In this document: in pieces, positions 1 through 7,546 of the stretch | How positions within the stretch are numbered: position 1 is the stretch's first letter | How the letters are laid out: each line of letters begins with the position of its first letter | Source of the DNA: Candidatus Nanopelagicaceae bacterium | Lineage (GTDB): Bacteria > Actinomycetota > Actinomycetes > Nanopelagicales > Nanopelagicaceae | Direction: 5' to 3' | Assembly (NCBI GenBank): GCA_947490625.1 | Contig: CANLHC010000002.1 | Span: 1 to 45,095 of the forward strand | DNA: 45,095 nt | Notes under the pieces: model-generated | Seen by the model: only the letters and a program-made list of their open reading frames with translations | Databases searched by the model: none | What the model was told of the DNA's origin: nothing | Position numbers and translations under genes: made by a program

Positions 1-456
1 CTCAAAGCTGAAGGTTTAGTGTGCGGCCTTGGAGCGCGAGACACGTTAAGAACAGAGATGGGCTATCCACTACATGGCCATGAACTTTCTCTTGCGATCT
101 CACCAGTACAAGCAAGTGCGACGTGGGCGATCGGGTGGAAAAAGGGTCCTTTCCAGGGAAGTGATGCCCTCACTGCAGAGAGAAGCGTCGGTCCCACACG
201 ACGCCTACGTGCTCTGCGATCTAATGACAGAGGAATTCCGCGACCAGAGATGATCGTGACTGATGCAACCGGAACAACTATTGGTGCTGTTACCAGCGGA
301 ACTTTCTCTCCAACCCTGCGAGTGGGCATTGCTCTTGCGTTGGTGGATTCATCTTATTCAATCGGAGACGAAGTCGCTATAGATATCCGAGGACGAAAAA
401 GCGTTGCAACGATCATTGATTTGCCGTTTGTGCCATCACGAGTGCGTGATAACTGA
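1..456 (+). CDS. gcvT: Aminomethyltransferase (glycine cleavage T protein), 3' part
   Basis: The frame is open from base 1, so the 5' end lies outside the window; about 151 C-terminal residues are present. GcvT moves the methylene group of glycine from lipoyl-H-protein to tetrahydrofolate and releases ammonia. The segment GLGARDTLRTEMGYPLHGHE is the typical stretch near the end of the folate-binding domain. It is followed by the small C-terminal barrel with the usual GxVTSGTFSP motif. The C-terminus looks complete and ends with TGA at 454. The gene converges on the ECF transporter operon with a 21-base gap. Identification is by motif recognition and is firm. Confidence 0.95.
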   Translation, partial: LKAEGLVCGLGARDTLRTEMGYPLHGHELSLAISPVQASATWAIGWKKGPFQGSDALTAERSVGPTRRLRALRSNDRGIPRPEMIVTDATGTTIGAVTSGTFSPTLRVGIALALVDSSYSIGDEVAIDIRGRKSVATIIDLPFVPSRVRDN

Positions 457-475
457 TTTCAACCTTCTGCGTTTG

Positions 476-508
476 CCCTAAATTCTATTCGCTTTGAATT
501 CGATAGGG
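476..508. other. Inverted repeat between converging gcvT and ecfS genes
   Basis: Bases 476-485 pair with 496-500 and 504-508, giving a 10-bp stem with a 3-base bulge and a 10-base loop. It covers the last codons of the ECF S-component gene. It could act as a transcription barrier for both converging units. No T-run follows on either strand, so it is not a canonical intrinsic terminator. This is a weak call. Confidence 0.3.
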
Positions 509-1278
509 GAGACGAATGCGGCTCTGAAGTGAGAGCGACGCAAGGCGTGGAGAAAAGGCGTAGCGGTCACTGCTATTAATACTGATGTGAGAATTGCTCG
601 GGGCACATCCCATGCCATAGAAGATGCAAAGTGGAAAGTAATGAAGCGCGACATATTTTCACTTAAGGGACCACCAGGAATGTATGACAATTCTGTACTT
701 CGACCTAGGACCCAGGGCCAGAACTGTAGATCCATAAGTAATCCGAATACAAATGAGGCAAAGATTCCCATCACGATAAGCATCGCCTTCTCTGATATTC
801 CGCGAATTTCTCGTCTCCCAATTTTCTGAGGAAGTAAACCAGCAAGTAGTCCGATCCACCCTGCAGCAAAGATTTGATAAGGCAACCAAGGGCCAACGCC
901 TCCTGTAATCAGCGCTGAGGATGTCATCGAGGTGACTCCGAGTAAAAATCCCCACGAGGCACCAAACACCCGCGCCGCAACAATGAGAGCAAACCAAATT
1001 GGTTCAAGTCCTGCAGCGCCTGCACCTAATGGTCGCAACAAAGTAATGAATGCACTCATGACGCCAAGTAAAGCAATTGACTTTGCATCAATCGAACCGA
1101 TCCCAATTTCTGAAATGAGGAGAAATGCTGATGCAGCGATTGCTACCGCGAAGATCCAATGAAGATTTCCGGTGTAGAAAAATGGCCAGATAAAGCCAAG
1201 CAGGGCAATGGCCGACGTTAGAGTTAATACGATTATGGATTGCAGTGAGAGACGATAAACATCGGCAGTTCTCTTCAT
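478..1278 (-). CDS. ECF transporter S component (substrate binding, probably cobalamin/corrinoid)
   Basis: A 266-residue hydrophobic protein with about six to seven membrane segments. It resembles the integral substrate-binding subunit of energy-coupling-factor importers found in actinobacterial operons with SCO2322-type proteins. The start is set at ATG 1278, which overlaps the stop of the upstream ATPase gene as ATGA; an in-frame ATG further upstream would lie inside that gene. The lowest-similarity part is the C-terminal tail after the last helix. It is the last gene of a riboswitch-controlled operon, so the substrate is inferred to be vitamin B12 or a corrinoid. The fold and role are fairly clear; the exact substrate is inference. 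Confidence 0.8.
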   Translation of the reverse strand: MKRTADVYRLSLQSIIVLTLTSAIALLGFIWPFFYTGNLHWIFAVAIAASAFLLISEIGIGSIDAKSIALLGVMSAFITLLRPLGAGAAGLEPIWFALIVAARVFGASWGFLLGVTSMTSSALITGGVGPWLPYQIFAAGWIGLLAGLLPQKIGRREIRGISEKAMLIVMGIFASFVFGLLMDLQFWPWVLGRSTELSYIPGGPLSENMSRFITFHFASSMAWDVPRAILTSVLIAVTATPFLHALRRSHFRAAFVSPIEFKANRI

Positions 1279-2897
1279 TGCACGGAGTCCTTGCCCGTTA
1301 CATTTGAGACTCCCTTTAACGCTTGCTTCACGGTGAGCCATGGGGCTGGCGACATTACTTTGGCTACTTGTGGTGCAAAGGCAGGTGAGGAGAGGAGAAC
1401 ATCAATAGTGTGGCCATCTGCTACGACATCACCGTCGGCGATAAAGACAACTCGATCAGCAGCTTCTGCCACTAGCTCAACATCGTGAGTGGCAATCAGC
1501 ACGCACTTGCCGAGGTTTCTTGCGTAGGAGGTAAGGGTGTCCACAAGAATAGTTTTTGCTTGGTAATCAAGTCCCCGTGTGGGTTCATCCATGATCAAGA
1601 TATCTGGGGCGCTGCAGAGAATAATTGCGAGAACGAGTGAAAGACGCTGACCTTCAGATAAATCTCGTGGATGAGAATCGGGACTCACCGTCGGAAGTAA
1701 CCGTGAAAGAAATTCCATCGTTGCGCCTTCGGGTAGGCCATTATCTCGATCGCTGGCGCTGCACTCTTTGGCGACACTGGTATGAATCAGCAGGTCGCTC
1801 GGCTCTTGAGGGATATATCCGATGCGAGAGAGGCGGGTGCGGCCTTGTAGCTTTACCGGATCTTCTCCCAGCACGCGCACGATTCCAGAACTAGGTGAGT
1901 GGTAACCGACGATGGATTTAAAGAGAGTGCTTTTGCCCGCGCCATTACGCCCCATGACTGCAGTAATTTCACCAGCACGGAAGTCGAGCGAGATGTTCCG
2001 AAGTGCAATTTTGCCACCATATGAATGCGAAACTTTTGTTACCTCTACGACGACTTTCTCGTTGAATTTTCGATCTATATTTTCAAGCGGAGTGAAATCC
2101 CGTAAGTGGGTCGTCATGCGACGAACTTCCCGAACACTGGTACCGACTGAATCTAGGTTAAGGGCTCGAGCAAGATGCACAATAGGCGGTGCAATAGGAG
2201 AATCTTTAAGAATTTGCTCGGGTATATCGATCACCGCACTTCCATCGGATGAGATCGCAATTATGCGATCTGCGAATCCAATCACTCTCTCTAATCTATG
2301 TTCTGAAATGACAACTGTGAGGCCAAGGTCATGAACGAGTCGGTGCAGAATAGAGAGAACCTCTTCTGCGGCTATCGGATCGAGGGCAGATGTAGGTTCG
2401 TCTAAAACCAAAACTTTCGGGTGCATTACTAAGGCGCTACCAATGGCAACGCGCTGTTGCTCGCCACCACTAAGCGTTGAAATCGAACGACTACGTAGGT
2501 GAGTGAGCGAGAGAAGATCAAGTATTTCTTCAACCCGCTTGCGCATGACATCAGGGGCGAAATTCAACGCTTCCATTCCGAAGACGAGTTCATCTTCCAC
2601 GGTATCTGTGACAAATCCGTGGGCTGGATTCTGACCTACTATGCCGATCAGATGAGCCAATCCTCCTGGCTTCGTTGTCGTAGTTGATAAACCATTGACC
2701 GTAATGTCTCCAGCCAAAATACCTCCCGTATGGTGAGGAACTAGGCCGTTAATGAGTCGCAGCAGTGATGACTTTCCAGAACCTGTTGCGCCAATTACTA
2801 AAACCATTTCACCTTCATCGATAGTGAAGGAGAGGTTTTCAAAGATGGTCTTTACTGAGTTCGGATAGATGAGGGAGACGTTATTGAATGAAATCAT
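1275..2897 (-). CDS. ECF transporter ATPase, two fused ABC domains (A and A')
   Basis: This 540-residue cytoplasmic protein drives vitamin uptake by the ECF importer. Domain 1 has Walker A at residues 36-43 (GATGSGKS), the signature LSGGEQQR at 142-149 and Walker B VLVLDEPTS ending at 170. Domain 2 has Walker A at 316-324 (GRNGAGKST), a slightly altered signature LSEGQ and Walker B ILIMDEPTRGLD. Stand-alone ECF systems often carry two separate ATPases; here they are one chain. The start at 2897 overlaps the stop of ecfT by 4 bases (ATGA), and the stop overlaps the S-component start the same way, so translation is probably coupled. The family call is secure. Confidence 0.93.
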   Translation of the reverse strand: MISFNNVSLIYPNSVKTIFENLSFTIDEGEMVLVIGATGSGKSSLLRLINGLVPHHTGGILAGDITVNGLSTTTTKPGGLAHLIGIVGQNPAHGFVTDTVEDELVFGMEALNFAPDVMRKRVEEILDLLSLTHLRSRSISTLSGGEQQRVAIGSALVMHPKVLVLDEPTSALDPIAAEEVLSILHRLVHDLGLTVVISEHRLERVIGFADRIIAISSDGSAVIDIPEQILKDSPIAPPIVHLARALNLDSVGTSVREVRRMTTHLRDFTPLENIDRKFNEKVVVEVTKVSHSYGGKIALRNISLDFRAGEITAVMGRNGAGKSTLFKSIVGYHSPSSGIVRVLGEDPVKLQGRTRLSRIGYIPQEPSDLLIHTSVAKECSASDRDNGLPEGATMEFLSRLLPTVSPDSHPRDLSEGQRLSLVLAIILCSAPDILIMDEPTRGLDYQAKTILVDTLTSYARNLGKCVLIATHDVELVAEAADRVVFIADGDVVADGHTIDVLLSSPAFAPQVAKVMSPAPWLTVKQALKGVSNVTGKDSVQ

Positions 2898-3655
2898 GAG
2901 AAGACCGCCAGTGATGCGGGAATAAGAATGACGGCGGAGCCGATCAGTGTGAGATCACGTGCGCTAAAAGCTTCGCGCTTGTATCGCGATCGCTTTCGTG
3001 AAAATCCATAACCTCTGGAATCCATAGCCGCGGCTAGATCAAGAGAACGGGCGAGAGATTCCTCCAAGAGAGCCAGTGCAACTCCTGACCAGCCTCTGCG
3101 CGTAATCCCACGCATGCGTTGTGCGGTTTTAATTCTGGAAGCGCTTGCAACGAGTTGAGGTAAGACAGATGTAGTGATCACAAGCGCTACGCCAAATTCG
3201 TAGATAAAAATCGGCATCTGTCTCAAAAGCCTATGGGGGGACGTGAGAGAAGTTGCTGCAGCAAATATACAAATCAGTGTTGCAATGTGGATTCCTTCAG
3301 AGACTGCAAAGAACAATCGTTCCTGGGTGATTGCTCCACCGACTCTGATCCCGGCCATCCAATCTGGCAGGTAGAGAATGGGAAGTTCAAAGAGAGTCGT
3401 TCCGGGGACAGGGACTCCGATGGCCACGCCAATAAATGTTCGTATCGCAACGATAACGAGGGCAATTTTCATGGCAAACCAGAGGCCACCCGACCAAGGG
3501 GTGCGCTCTACCGAATTTTTGTTAACGAGATAGACAACAGAAGACACTCCACCCACAACCAGAAGATTAATGATTGTGTTTTCGGAAAGCAGCACTGCGA
3601 AAGCTAGCGCCACGGCACCGACCCACCAGGTGAGTGGGTGGAATGTCTTTGTCAT
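2894..3655 (-). CDS. ecfT: ECF transporter transmembrane coupling component T
   Basis: A 253-residue membrane protein with several N-terminal hydrophobic helices, then a cytoplasmic region carrying two Arg-Gly motifs: AQRMRGI, and DSRGYG near residue 210. These correspond to the coupling motifs by which EcfT contacts the two ATPase domains. It transmits ATP hydrolysis to the S component. The gene lies 7 bases downstream of the SCO2322-family gene and overlaps the ATPase gene by 4 bases, so all four genes form one operon. The C-terminus has one more hydrophobic stretch. Confidence in the family is high; the partner specificity follows from the operon. Confidence 0.9.
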   Translation of the reverse strand: MTKTFHPLTWWVGAVALAFAVLLSENTIINLLVVGGVSSVVYLVNKNSVERTPWSGGLWFAMKIALVIVAIRTFIGVAIGVPVPGTTLFELPILYLPDWMAGIRVGGAITQERLFFAVSEGIHIATLICIFAAATSLTSPHRLLRQMPIFIYEFGVALVITTSVLPQLVASASRIKTAQRMRGITRRGWSGVALALLEESLARSLDLAAAMDSRGYGFSRKRSRYKREAFSARDLTLIGSAVILIPASLAVFS

Positions 3656-3662
3656 AAGCAGA

Positions 3663-4196
3663 TTATTTCTTCGCTGTCAGTTCTGCCGGCATTGGTATTT
3701 CTACACCGCACTCTTTGCGGGGATAGCCTGCTAGACCGCAGATCAAACCGGATTTGTCAGCACGAACTCTGACGACCCGTCCAAGAACATCGATGCCTTG
3801 TGCCTTCTTATCGATCACAATGCAGCGCTTTACTGTTTTCAAAGTCTTCTCACCGGATGGCGCTAAATAGCTCGGACCAAAATCGATGATAATTCCGATG
3901 CGCTTTTTTCCTGATACTGGGCGGGTTTTCCCGCAGAGTGCTTGAAAATCTGGGGCAACCGATGGTGATGACGCATCTGGAACTGCGCCTCCGGAAAAGG
4001 TAAATGCCCACCCTTCAACTGCGCCATCTGCAACATCGACCGTTGGTCCTGTCATTGCAGATGTCCAGGCTGTTGCTTTAGGTGCGGCTTGGAAGTATCC
4101 CCAATATCGGTAGCCAGTATCAGCTGCCTGTGCTGGAGTTGTGAGAGAGAGAAGTAGCGCGGTGACCACTATAAATAGTGATGATTTCTTATTCAA
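3663..4196 (-). CDS. Secreted SCO2322-family protein of the ECF operon
   Basis: A 177-residue protein with a clear N-terminal signal peptide (hydrophobic residues 8-20, then PAQAA near 21-25) and a small soluble domain starting with GYRYWGYFQ. Such proteins accompany ECF importers in actinobacteria; their biochemical role is not established. It contains several cysteines (CGKTRP, CIVID, CGLAGYP, ECGVE) that could form disulfides outside the cell. The start is TTG at 4196, preceded by AAGGAG at 4204-4209. It is the first gene after the cobalamin riboswitch. A role in capturing corrinoid at the cell surface is possible but purely inferred. Confidence 0.8.
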   Translation of the reverse strand: MNKKSSLFIVVTALLLSLTTPAQAADTGYRYWGYFQAAPKATAWTSAMTGPTVDVADGAVEGWAFTFSGGAVPDASSPSVAPDFQALCGKTRPVSGKKRIGIIIDFGPSYLAPSGEKTLKTVKRCIVIDKKAQGIDVLGRVVRVRADKSGLICGLAGYPRKECGVEIPMPAELTAKK

Positions 4197-4203
4197 TCTG
4201 GAG

Positions 4204-4209
4204 CTCCTT
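4204..4209 (-). promoter_or_regulatory. Ribosome binding site of the ECF operon, near a possible sequestering stem
   Basis: AAGGAG lies 7 bases before the TTG start at 4196. Bases 4234-4238 (GAGCT on minus) can pair with 4201-4205 (AGCTC), which touches the ribosome binding site. This would fit translational control by the riboswitch upstream. The pairing is short, so the control mode is only suggested. Confidence 0.5.
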
Positions 4210-4284
4210 AAATAGTGAGAGTCTCACAGGGGTAGCTCAGAGCAATGCGTAGAAACGCTTAACTAAGGGACTACGCCCCGCAAA

Positions 4285-4421
4285 CCTCGGCGGGTGTTGG
4301 TCTTCATTCTTAGGTAGGTAATCCGACTTCGAGTCTGAGCTCTTACGGTTGCGGGTCAGCGTCGGATTTTCACCGAACTTCCCCTACAAAAGAACGTTTA
4401 TTAAGTTGTTAGGCGCACCCT
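4285..4421 (-). promoter_or_regulatory. Cobalamin (B12) riboswitch
   Basis: Read on the minus strand, the region shows the conserved cobalamin aptamer core in order. First comes GGGGAAGTTCGGTGAAAATC within 4366-4386, then GCTGACCCGCAACCGTA at 4344-4360, and then GTCGGATTACCTACCTA at about 4311-4327. The ends GGGTG (4416-4420) and CACCC (4292-4296) can form closing helix P1. It sits between the DUF3043 gene and the first ECF-operon gene. When B12 binds, such elements normally reduce expression. This directly supports a cobalamin or corrinoid role for the transporter downstream. The core motifs are seen; the exact outer boundaries are approximate. Confidence 0.92.
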
Positions 4422-4430
4422 AGCGGGTGG

Positions 4431-4964
4431 TTAGATCTTTTCACCAGCTGCCACGCCGGGTTTTGGCGCGCGCATGCGGCGCATCTGTGTGGAACGAAGC
4501 CAACCATACATTCCTAGACCCTTGAAAGATTCAGAGGGAAAACGAGCAATGACTTCGCGTTTGATTTTTCGACTGAGGAGAATTCCATCAATGACAGATG
4601 CGAAGAGTACGGTGTACATCAAGACAACGCCGACTACCGCAGCTGCTGGGTGCGGCACCAAAGCAACTACAAGAACTATGGCGATTATCGGTAAGAAGAA
4701 TTCGCCGATGGAGCGACGCGAATCTACATAATTTCTTACGAACCTGCGTACGGGTCCGCGATCTCTTAGAGGTAGAGCATTCTCATCACCACGAAGGTAT
4801 GCCGCACGTTGTGCAAGTCGTGCTGCGCGAGTTGCTGCCTTTTGGCGCGCCTTCTCTTCCTTTGAATGAGCCGGAGCAAGAGTAGAAACCTTGCGCGCCG
4901 ATTCGGCATCCTTGCGCTTGGGCGTAGGTTTTCCTTTTTTCTGTGGCAGTGATTCCTTGGTCAT
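4431..4964 (-). CDS. DUF3043 membrane protein
   Basis: A 177-residue protein with a basic, probably disordered N-terminus (KKGKPTPKRKDAE, residues 9-21, typical of DUF3043). A charged helix rich in Ala, Arg and Lys follows, then about two membrane segments near residues 92-130 and a basic C-terminal tail. Its function is unknown; it is widespread in actinobacteria. The start is set at ATG 4964, 7 bases after the nadA stop; an upstream in-frame start would lie inside nadA and adds a stretch not seen in the family. It is probably cotranscribed with nadA. The family is recognised; no role is claimed. Confidence 0.85.
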   Translation of the reverse strand: MTKESLPQKKGKPTPKRKDAESARKVSTLAPAHSKEEKARQKAATRAARLAQRAAYLRGDENALPLRDRGPVRRFVRNYVDSRRSIGEFFLPIIAIVLVVALVPHPAAAVVGVVLMYTVLFASVIDGILLSRKIKREVIARFPSESFKGLGMYGWLRSTQMRRMRAPKPGVAAGEKI

Positions 4965-4971
4965 GAGCGGA

Positions 4972-6120
4972 CTATAGAGCCAGCATTCGTTCAAGTGCTA
5001 GTTGAGAGAATTGCTTGACTCGGGCATCCACTTTGATCTGATTGACCACATGTCCTGCAACGAGAGACTCCATCACCCACACCAGGTGGGGAAGGTCGAT
5101 CCGATTCATGGTTGAGCAGTAGCAGAGTGTTTTATCTAAGTAGACAATATTTTTATCGGGATGAGCCTTGGCCAAGCGGGATACGAGGTTGAATTCAGTG
5201 CCAATCGCCCAGGCGCTTCCACGTGGTGCGTTTTCAATTGTCCTAATAATGAATTCGGTGCTGCCCACTACATCTGCGTTGGTGACCACTTCATGCGTGC
5301 ACTCGGGGTGGACCAGAATTTTCACTTCTGGAATTCTGGATCTGACATCATCGATTGACTCTTTTGAAAAACGCCCATGGACCGAGCAATGTCCACGCCA
5401 CAGAATCACCTTGGCACTCTCTAATTCCGCGGCTGTCAGACCACCCATCTCTTTCCATGGATTCCAGAGCACGCAATCCTCGAGTGCGAGACCCAGACTT
5501 TGTACAGCGGTATTTCTACCTAAATGTTGGTCGGGCAAGAAGAGTATTTTAGAACCTTGTGTAAATGCCCACTCCATTGCTGCCTTCGCATTTGATGACG
5601 TACAGATGGTCCCGCCATTTTCTCCAGTAAAGGATTTAATAGCGGCAGAAGAATTCATATATGTCACTGGGATTGTCTGGGATGCGATTCCGAGATCAGT
5701 AAGCGTTCTCCAACACGCATCCACTTGTGATGCTGTCGCCATATCCGCCATGGAGCAACCCGCCGCAAGATCAGGCAAAATAACTTGCTGCTTATCGCTG
5801 GTGAGGATGTCAGCACTTTCTGCCATGAAGTGCACTCCGCAGAAAATTACGAATTCGGCTTTTTCTTGTTGTTGCGCCGCTTGAGCTAACTTAAATGAAT
5901 CACCGGTGATATCTGCAAAATTAATTACTTCATCGCGCTGATAGTGGTGGCCAAGAATGATCGCCCGATCACCAAGGGCTGCCCTGGCGACTCGAGCCCG
6001 TGACACCAGTTCAGGATCACTCGCATCTGGAACTTCGCCGGCGCATGTGACGCCTCGCTCGGAGAGTGGGTCTGATTGAGATCCCAAAAGCAGGAGGTTG
6101 GTCACGTTGCTCGTTGACAT
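4972..6120 (-). CDS. nadA: Quinolinate synthase
   Basis: NadA condenses iminoaspartate with dihydroxyacetone phosphate to make quinolinate in de novo NAD synthesis, using a [4Fe-4S] cluster. The 382-residue chain contains GHHYQRDEV (residues 57-65), FCGVHFMAESA with C94, GHCSVHG with C245, HPEC (271-274) and CYCSTM with C333 and C335. C94, C245 and the C333/C335 pair are the likely cluster ligands. About 35 N-terminal residues precede the conserved core. nadB and nadC are not next to it. It is divergent from erpA, a neighbour with an iron-sulfur role. The identification is firm. Confidence 0.96.
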   Translation of the reverse strand: MSTSNVTNLLLLGSQSDPLSERGVTCAGEVPDASDPELVSRARVARAALGDRAIILGHHYQRDEVINFADITGDSFKLAQAAQQQEKAEFVIFCGVHFMAESADILTSDKQQVILPDLAAGCSMADMATASQVDACWRTLTDLGIASQTIPVTYMNSSAAIKSFTGENGGTICTSSNAKAAMEWAFTQGSKILFLPDQHLGRNTAVQSLGLALEDCVLWNPWKEMGGLTAAELESAKVILWRGHCSVHGRFSKESIDDVRSRIPEVKILVHPECTHEVVTNADVVGSTEFIIRTIENAPRGSAWAIGTEFNLVSRLAKAHPDKNIVYLDKTLCYCSTMNRIDLPHLVWVMESLVAGHVVNQIKVDARVKQFSQLALERMLAL

Positions 6121-6166
6121 ATGCCTATTCTCGCCTATAAAAGTCGCAAATGTGAAGTGACGCTAG

Positions 6167-6172
6167 TAGGCT
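6167..6172 (+). promoter_or_regulatory. -10 box of erpA, leaderless type
   Basis: TAGGCT is followed by 6 bases and then the ATG at 6179. There is no Shine-Dalgarno sequence in the gap, so transcription probably starts at the start codon. Confidence 0.6.
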
Positions 6173-6178
6173 ATAGCC

Positions 6179-6541
6179 ATGACAACTCAGGACGCATCAG
6201 TATCGACATCGACAACGACAAGCATTGCACTTACCGATGGAGCAGCTGCGAAGGTAGCTGCGCTCCTCGCTCAAGAAGGTGCAGATGATCTCTATCTCCG
6301 CGTTGAGGTTCAGCCTGGCGGTTGCTCTGGATTGAGATATCAACTCTTCTTTGATAACCGTGAATTAGAGGGCGATGTTGTCCGTATGTTCGGTGATGTG
6401 AAAGTAATTACCGGAAAGCTGAGCGACCCTTACTTGATGGGCGCGACAATTGATTTTGTAGATACGATCGAAAAGCAGGGCTTCACGATCGATAATCCAA
6501 ATGCACAAGGCTCATGTGCTTGCGGTGATTCCTTCAACTAA
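6179..6541 (+). CDS. erpA: Iron-sulfur cluster insertion protein (A-type carrier)
   Basis: A 120-residue HesB/IscA-family protein that carries and delivers iron-sulfur clusters. The three conserved ligand cysteines are present: C49 in PGGCSGLRY, and C113 and C115 in GSCACGDSF near the C-terminus. The first 15 residues are Ser/Thr-rich and outside the family core. It stands divergent to nadA, which needs a [4Fe-4S] cluster, and upstream of adoK. The mycobacterial locus has the same erpA-adoK order. Length and motifs are normal. Confidence 0.94.
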   Translation: MTTQDASVSTSTTTSIALTDGAAAKVAALLAQEGADDLYLRVEVQPGGCSGLRYQLFFDNRELEGDVVRMFGDVKVITGKLSDPYLMGATIDFVDTIEKQGFTIDNPNAQGSCACGDSFN

Positions 6542-6557
6542 AGCTGGGTTTTGCTTG

Positions 6558-6563
6558 TAGATT
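6558..6563 (+). promoter_or_regulatory. -10 box of adoK, leaderless type
   Basis: TAGATT lies 8 bases before ATG 6572, within the 30-base gap after erpA. It supports ATG 6572 over an upstream TTG at 6551, since that longer start would place the box inside the coding region. Confidence 0.5.
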
Positions 6564-6571
6564 CTCGCCCT

Positions 6572-7546
6572 ATGAAGATAGGCGTTGCTGGGTCAGTCGG
6601 CCGTGATCACATCATGACTTTTCCGGGGAAATTTTCTGACTCAGTCGTAGTAGGTTCACTAGAAAAAATCTCTCTCTCATTCCTTGTCGATGGACTTGAA
6701 GTCCGACGCGGCGGTTGTGCAGCAAATATTTGCTTTGGTCTCGGAGTTCTCGGCCATAAGCCAGTACTAATCGCAGCTGTTGGCAAAGATTGGCCAGATT
6801 ACAACGCGTGGTTAACACGGCACGGCGTTGATACCTCACACGCACTTGTTTCAACAACGCAATTCACTGCCCTTTTTACCGTCACAACGGATTCTGAACA
6901 TAATCAATTTGCATCTTTCTTCCCTGGGGCAATGTCGGAGGCTCGTGACATTGAACTCCAACCCATTATTGATAAAGAGGGAACTCTGGATCTTCTTGTG
7001 ATCTCACCCGATGACCCCTCGGCGATGCTTCGCCATACAGAAGTAGCGCGATCAAAAGGTATTCCGATCCTGGCAGATCCTTCGCAGCAGATGGCCCGAC
7101 TTTCCGGAGAAGAGATCAGAGCCCTTATTGATGGAGCTACCTATCTCTTCATGAACGAATACGAGCTGGCACTTGCTATTCAAAAAACAGGGTGGAGTGA
7201 TGACGAGATTCTTGATCGCGTGAAATATCGCGTTGTTACTTTAGGCGCGGAAGGTTCACGTGTGGAGAGCCGTACCAGTCCAACAGTGACTGTCACATGT
7301 CCACAAGAGCGCGCGAAAGTTGATCCCACCGGAGTGGGTGATTCTTTCCGTAGCGGTTTTGTTGCAGGTCTTGCCTGGGGCCTTTCCCATGAACGGTGCG
7401 CACAGATAGGTTCAATGCTTGCCACCTACGTAATCGAAACGATGGGTACACAGGAGTACACCTTTACACCGACTGAATTTCTAGATCGTTTTGAAGGAGC
7501 TTATGGAGCAGATGCGCGACTAGAGGTCGCTGCACACCTTCACTAG
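6572..7546 (+). CDS. adoK: Adenosine kinase, PfkB/ribokinase family
   Basis: A 324-residue sugar/nucleoside kinase predicted to phosphorylate adenosine to AMP in purine salvage. The N-terminus KIGVAGSVGRDHIMTFPGKF, the middle SFFPGAMSEAR and ADPSQQMARLSGEE, and the catalytic anion-hole motif DPTGVGDSFRSGF with its base Asp match the mycobacterial adenosine kinase pattern and length. The ATG at 6572 is chosen for the family N-terminus and the -10 box 8 bases upstream. The gene lies after erpA, as in mycobacteria. Its 3' end overlaps the convergent desulfurase-like gene by 27 bases. A different ribokinase substrate cannot be excluded. Confidence 0.9.
   Translation: MKIGVAGSVGRDHIMTFPGKFSDSVVVGSLEKISLSFLVDGLEVRRGGCAANICFGLGVLGHKPVLIAAVGKDWPDYNAWLTRHGVDTSHALVSTTQFTALFTVTTDSEHNQFASFFPGAMSEARDIELQPIIDKEGTLDLLVISPDDPSAMLRHTEVARSKGIPILADPSQQMARLSGEEIRALIDGATYLFMNEYELALAIQKTGWSDDEILDRVKYRVVTLGAEGSRVESRTSPTVTVTCPQERAKVDPTGVGDSFRSGFVAGLAWGLSHERCAQIGSMLATYVIETMGTQEYTFTPTEFLDRFEGAYGADARLEVAAHLH

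Noticed and set aside
3233-3607. Open frame opposite ecfT
   Set aside because: It is antisense to a clear membrane protein gene and its predicted protein is low in recognisable structure.
5168-5884. Long open frame on the plus strand opposite nadA
   Set aside because: It lies fully antisense to a well-supported gene, has no recognisable domain or start signal, and reflects codon bias of nadA.
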